This document shows, in pieces, positions 6,149 through 6,433 of a stretch of 6,433 nt of DNA. The notes under the pieces are model-generated. The model did no database searches. It was not told the origin of the DNA and saw only the letters and a list, made by a program, of their open reading frames with translations. The DNA is from JBMFOH01 sp049969715 [NCBI: bacterium] (GTDB lineage: Bacteria; DUMJ01). Positions within the stretch are counted from its first letter, which is position 1. Each line of letters begins with the position of its first letter. Location: the NCBI GenBank assembly GCA_049969715.1, contig JBMFOH010000052.1, positions 1 to 6,433 on the forward strand, read 5' to 3'. The translations under genes and the position numbers were made by a program.

Positions 6149-6388
6149 TTATATCAGAGTAGCTAGTATAGCTGCCTCGCTCCAGAGCCTATTTTCGGCC
6201 TGATCGAAAACAAAAGACCACTTACCCTCTATAACATCATCCGTTACCTCCATTGGGATTCCGCTAGGATGAAGAATGTCAATGTAGATTATTCGCTTTA
6301 CAGGAGGTTTTTTTACATAGTGAAGAGCCTTAAGGATTTCTTTGTCCTCTGCTCCTAAGAGAGTCTCCAAAGATTCTATTAGGAACAT
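6149..6388 (-). CDS. Short protein matching the C-terminal end of ornithine carbamoyltransferase, probable gene remnant
   Basis: 79 aa. Seen: residues 47-79 (EVTDDVIEG, VFDQAENRL, then AAILATLI) match the last 30-odd residues of ornithine/putrescine-type carbamoyltransferases, which make citrulline or its reverse from carbamoyl phosphate. In those enzymes this block is preceded by the HCLPAHRG loop that binds ornithine. Here the corresponding stretch is HPSGIP (His40), two residues shorter and without the Cys-Leu-Pro. Residues 1-30 do not resemble the enzyme, and the carbamoyl phosphate-binding domain (STRTR) is absent, so it cannot be an active transcarbamylase alone. Start: AGGTGA (6393-6398) lies 4 nt before the ATG, and the ATG overlaps a TAA of an upstream frame. 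The intact signals suggest it may still be translated. It could be a decaying C-terminal fragment or a recruited small protein. Confidence 0.6.
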   Translation of the reverse strand: MFLIESLETLLGAEDKEILKALHYVKKPPVKRIIYIDILHPSGIPMEVTDDVIEGKWSFVFDQAENRLWSEAAILATLI

Positions 6389-6432
6389 TATTTCACCTTT
6401 GCTAGATTCAGAGAATTACCGCGGCCATTACA
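6388..6432 (-). CDS. C-terminal tail of an upstream gene, truncated by window edge, unidentified
   Basis: The minus strand in this frame is open from the window edge and reads CNGRGNSLNLAKVK before a TAA that overlaps the next ATG (TAATG). The ribosome site AGGTGA for the next gene lies within its last codons, the usual arrangement of tightly packed archaeal operons. Fourteen residues are too few to identify a family. It may equally be an earlier, frameshifted part of the carbamoyltransferase gene, or chance. Confidence 0.25.
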   Translation of the reverse strand, partial: CNGRGNSLNLAKVK

Positions 6433-6433
6433 G

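Noticed and set aside
6391-6433. rRNA-like string GGCCGCGGTAAT at the window edge
   Set aside because: Resembles the conserved 16S CCGCGGTAA stretch, but the flanking bases do not continue as rRNA and the match is too short.

Overview
The window looks like thermophilic-type archaeal DNA, probably from the Crenarchaeota/Korarchaeota (TACK) side. It is AT-rich, its proteins rely on AGA/AGG and ATA codons, its ribosome sites are variants of GGTGA, and a clear archaeal TATA box precedes the main operon. The solute-binding protein also has an archaeal membrane-anchor or pilin-like N terminus instead of a bacterial lipoprotein signal. The exact lineage is inference.

The core (788-5454) is one complete minus-strand operon for a hydrophobic/branched-chain amino acid ABC importer (HAAT family), in the order livK-livH-livM-livG-livF. 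A TATA box at 5483-5491 probably fires just in front of livK. livK encodes the external binding protein, livH and livM the two membrane subunits, and livG and livF the two ATPases. The last four genes are very tightly packed: a 7-nt gap, an ATGA overlap, then a 20-nt overlap. livK is set apart by 58 nt containing a T-rich tract. All five proteins look full length with their key motifs, so this should be a working importer.

The left end (1 to about 516, minus strand) holds part of an APC-superfamily amino acid permease of the glutamate:GABA antiporter type. It is cut by the window edge. Its conserved reading frame breaks near the N terminus, and no TM1 is visible, so it is probably a pseudogene. 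Positions 517-787 are noncoding or degenerate and probably contain the livF terminator and an old permease promoter.

The right end (5518-6433) is mostly AT-rich DNA without a convincing intact gene. It may contain a decayed plus-strand coding remnant (about 5746-6066). It also contains a short minus-strand gene (6149-6388) whose last 34 residues clearly match the C-terminal end of ornithine-type carbamoyltransferases, but with the catalytic HCLP loop replaced. That gene has a good ribosome site and a TAATG junction with another reading frame that leaves the window.

No RNA gene, CRISPR array, insertion sequence or clearly new system was found. The oddest items are the stand-alone carbamoyltransferase tail, the possible class III (pilin-type) signal on LivK, and a C6/G6 palindrome at the predicted livK start site.
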